A model generated the notes under the pieces. It was given only the letters and a program-made list of their open reading frames with translations, had not been told where the DNA came from and ran no database searches. DNA of 64,000 nt from Nitrosomonas eutropha. Lineage in GTDB: Bacteria > Pseudomonadota > Gammaproteobacteria > Burkholderiales > Nitrosomonadaceae. This document shows, piece after piece, positions 62,507 to 64,000 of the stretch (positions are counted from its first letter, which is position 1; each line of letters begins with the position of its first letter). The position numbers and the translations under genes are program-made. The DNA lies in NCBI RefSeq assembly GCF_003201195.1, contig NZ_QICQ01000009.1, positions 1 to 64,000 on the forward strand. Reading direction: 5' to 3'.

Positions 62507-64000
62507 TTAATGCTGTTTCGAGAACTGCATACTACCGTCACCATATTTAACCAGGATAGTATCTCCAGCAGAGAAATGACCCTCCAGCAATTCTCTGGAC
62601 AGCGGATTTTCGATCTGAGACTGAATGGCACGTTTCAGAGGCCGTGCACCAAATATCGGATCAAAACCAGCCTCAGCCAGTTTTGCCAGAGCTGATTCTG
62701 AAACTACCAGTTTCATCTCCATTTGCGCCAATCGGGCTCCCAGATTACTCAACTGAATTTTGGCAATCGACTTGATGTGCGCTTCATCCAGCGAATGGAA
62801 AACAACCACCTCATCAATACGGTTAATAAACTCTGGTCGGAAATAGGTTTTAACCTCTCCCATTACTGCTTGCTTGATGGCTTGGTAATCATCGCCGCTC
62901 ATCTGCTGGATCATTTGTGAACCTAAGTTGGAAGTCATGACGATGACCGTGTTTTTGAAGTCTACAGTGCGTCCCTGGCCATCCGTCATCCGACCGTCGT
63001 CCAGCACCTGCAGTAACACATTAAACACGTCCGGATGTGCTTTTTCTACTTCATCGAGCAGAATGACGGAATAAGGCTTACGTCGTATCTGTTCAGTCAG
63101 ATAACCGCCTTCTTCATAGCCAACATAGCCTGGCGGCGCGCCAATCAGGCGCGCGACTGAATGCTTCTCCATGAATTCAGACATATCCACCCGGATGAGA
63201 TGTTCCTCGGAATCAAACAGGAATCCTGCCAGTGCCTTGCACAACTCGGTTTTACCTACCCCAGTCGGTCCCAGAAACAAGAAAGATCCATAGGGTCGGT
63301 TGGGGTCGGATAACCCGGAACGAGAGCGCCGGATTGCGTCAGAAACCAGCCGGACAGCCTCATCCTGACCAATGACCCGTTCATGCAATTTATCTTCCAT
63401 GAACAACAGTTTTTCGCGCTCGCCCTGCATCATTTTGGAAACCGGGATACCGGTTGCACGCGAAACAACCTCAGCAATTTCCTCAGCGCCCACCTGGGTT
63501 CGGAATAATTTTGGCTGTGTAGCCTCCTCGGCTGATTCATCGTGGTGCAATTGCTCTGCAAGCTGTGTTTCCAATTGCGGAATACGGCCGTATAGTAACT
63601 CTGATGCTTTTTGCAAGTCCCCCTTACGCCGTGCGGCTTCTTCTTCCCGACGCAGTTTCTCAAGCTCTTCCTTAATTTCCTGTGAACCTTTCGCGCGGGA
63701 CTTTTCCGCTTTCAGTATTTCGTCCAGATCAGCGTATTCACGTTCCAGTTTTTCAATTTCCTCTTCAAGCAGTGCCAGACGTTTTTTCGAGGCCTCATCC
63801 TTTTCCTTTTTTACGGCTTCACGCTCGATCTTCAGCTGAATAAGGCGCCGATCAAGTTTATCCATGACTTCCGGCTTGGAATCCTGCTCCATGCGAATGC
63901 GTGCTGCCGCCTCGTCGATCAGATCGATTGCCTTGTCTGGCAGAAAACGGTCGGTAATGTAACGATGGGAGAGTTCGGCAGCCGCAACAATAGCTGGATC
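62507..64000 (-). CDS. clpB: Chaperone ClpB, C-terminal part (cut by the window edge)
   Basis: At least 497 residues of the disaggregase ClpB; the gene continues beyond the right edge. The frame stays open from 63892 to 64000 ([28 protein letters not shown]), the end of the first AAA+ domain. Next are the M-domain coiled coil (about 63870-63500), the second AAA+ domain with Walker [17 protein letters not shown], Walker [12 protein letters not shown] and the arginine finger region near [13 protein letters not shown], and the small C-terminal domain [21 protein letters not shown]. ClpB solubilises protein aggregates with DnaK. Confidence 0.96.
   Translation of the reverse strand, partial: DPAIVAAAELSHRYITDRFLPDKAIDLIDEAAARIRMEQDSKPEVMDKLDRRLIQLKIEREAVKKEKDEASKKRLALLEEEIEKLEREYADLDEILKAEKSRAKGSQEIKEELEKLRREEEAARRKGDLQKASELLYGRIPQLETQLAEQLHHDESAEEATQPKLFRTQVGAEEIAEVVSRATGIPVSKMMQGEREKLLFMEDKLHERVIGQDEAVRLVSDAIRRSRSGLSDPNRPYGSFLFLGPTGVGKTELCKALAGFLFDSEEHLIRVDMSEFMEKHSVARLIGAPPGYVGYEEGGYLTEQIRRKPYSVILLDEVEKAHPDVFNVLLQVLDDGRMTDGQGRTVDFKNTVIVMTSNLGSQMIQQMSGDDYQAIKQAVMGEVKTYFRPEFINRIDEVVVFHSLDEAHIKSIAKIQLSNLGARLAQMEMKLVVSESALAKLAEAGFDPIFGARPLKRAIQSQIENPLSRELLEGHFSAGDTILVKYGDGSMQFSKQH

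Overview
The window looks like a chromosomal segment of a betaproteobacterium, most likely a Nitrosomonas-type ammonia oxidiser. That is an inference. It rests on the gene mix (galU, murJ, flhDC, bamC-dapA, clpB, comEC, pmbA/darP, PEP-CTERM and DUF2325 proteins, many TonB receptors) and on protein resemblance; no amo, hao or rRNA gene is present to settle it. No tRNA, rRNA, CRISPR array or intact insertion sequence was found.

Layout. 1-9170: a Tex fragment, a methyltransferase, a small membrane protein that may be frameshifted, arylamine N-acetyltransferase, an EamA exporter, TRAP permeases without a binding protein, pmbA opposite darP, a Cys-rich secreted protein and xth. 9165-15367: ampG, then a decayed ISAs1-type transposase beside a complete cyoABCD quinol oxidase operon. 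15620-24788: galU, a truncated baeRF-like gene, an aldehyde dehydrogenase, a secreted TPR protein and a fadE-fadD pair. 25259-30839: DoxX/pirin opposite a LysR regulator, a PEP-CTERM protein, a flavin reductase and a two-domain multicopper oxidase.

31048-48856 is the most distinctive part, an iron/haem-type uptake region. On the minus strand, hemP and a DUF2325 gene follow one Fur-like box. A second DUF2325 gene, an exported double CbiX-like protein and a haem-type TonB receptor follow another. On the plus strand there are two units that each pair a TonB receptor with a secreted Asp-box beta-propeller protein. Both propellers share a CECC and a CPH motif, and one unit ends in a thioredoxin-like protein. 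An identical 17-bp palindrome lies in front of each plus-strand unit. In the middle (32294-35202) lies a gene graveyard with fragments of an SDR, an ABC-2 permease and a glutathione peroxidase around an intact, apparently foreign GH13 gene.

49038-52824 holds a fused 3-hydroxyacyl-CoA dehydrogenase/enoyl-CoA hydratase and a thiolase. With fadD and fadE these give a complete beta-oxidation set, which is notable if the host is a chemolithoautotroph. 52878-54020 holds an MliC-like lipoprotein, a truncated ExbB/ZorA-like fragment and a frameshifted small gene. 54318-64000 is conserved core: comEC, flhDC, murJ, a small lipoprotein, bamC, dapA and the 3' part of clpB, which runs off the right edge. 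Several near-perfect inverted repeats lie between genes and are listed separately.
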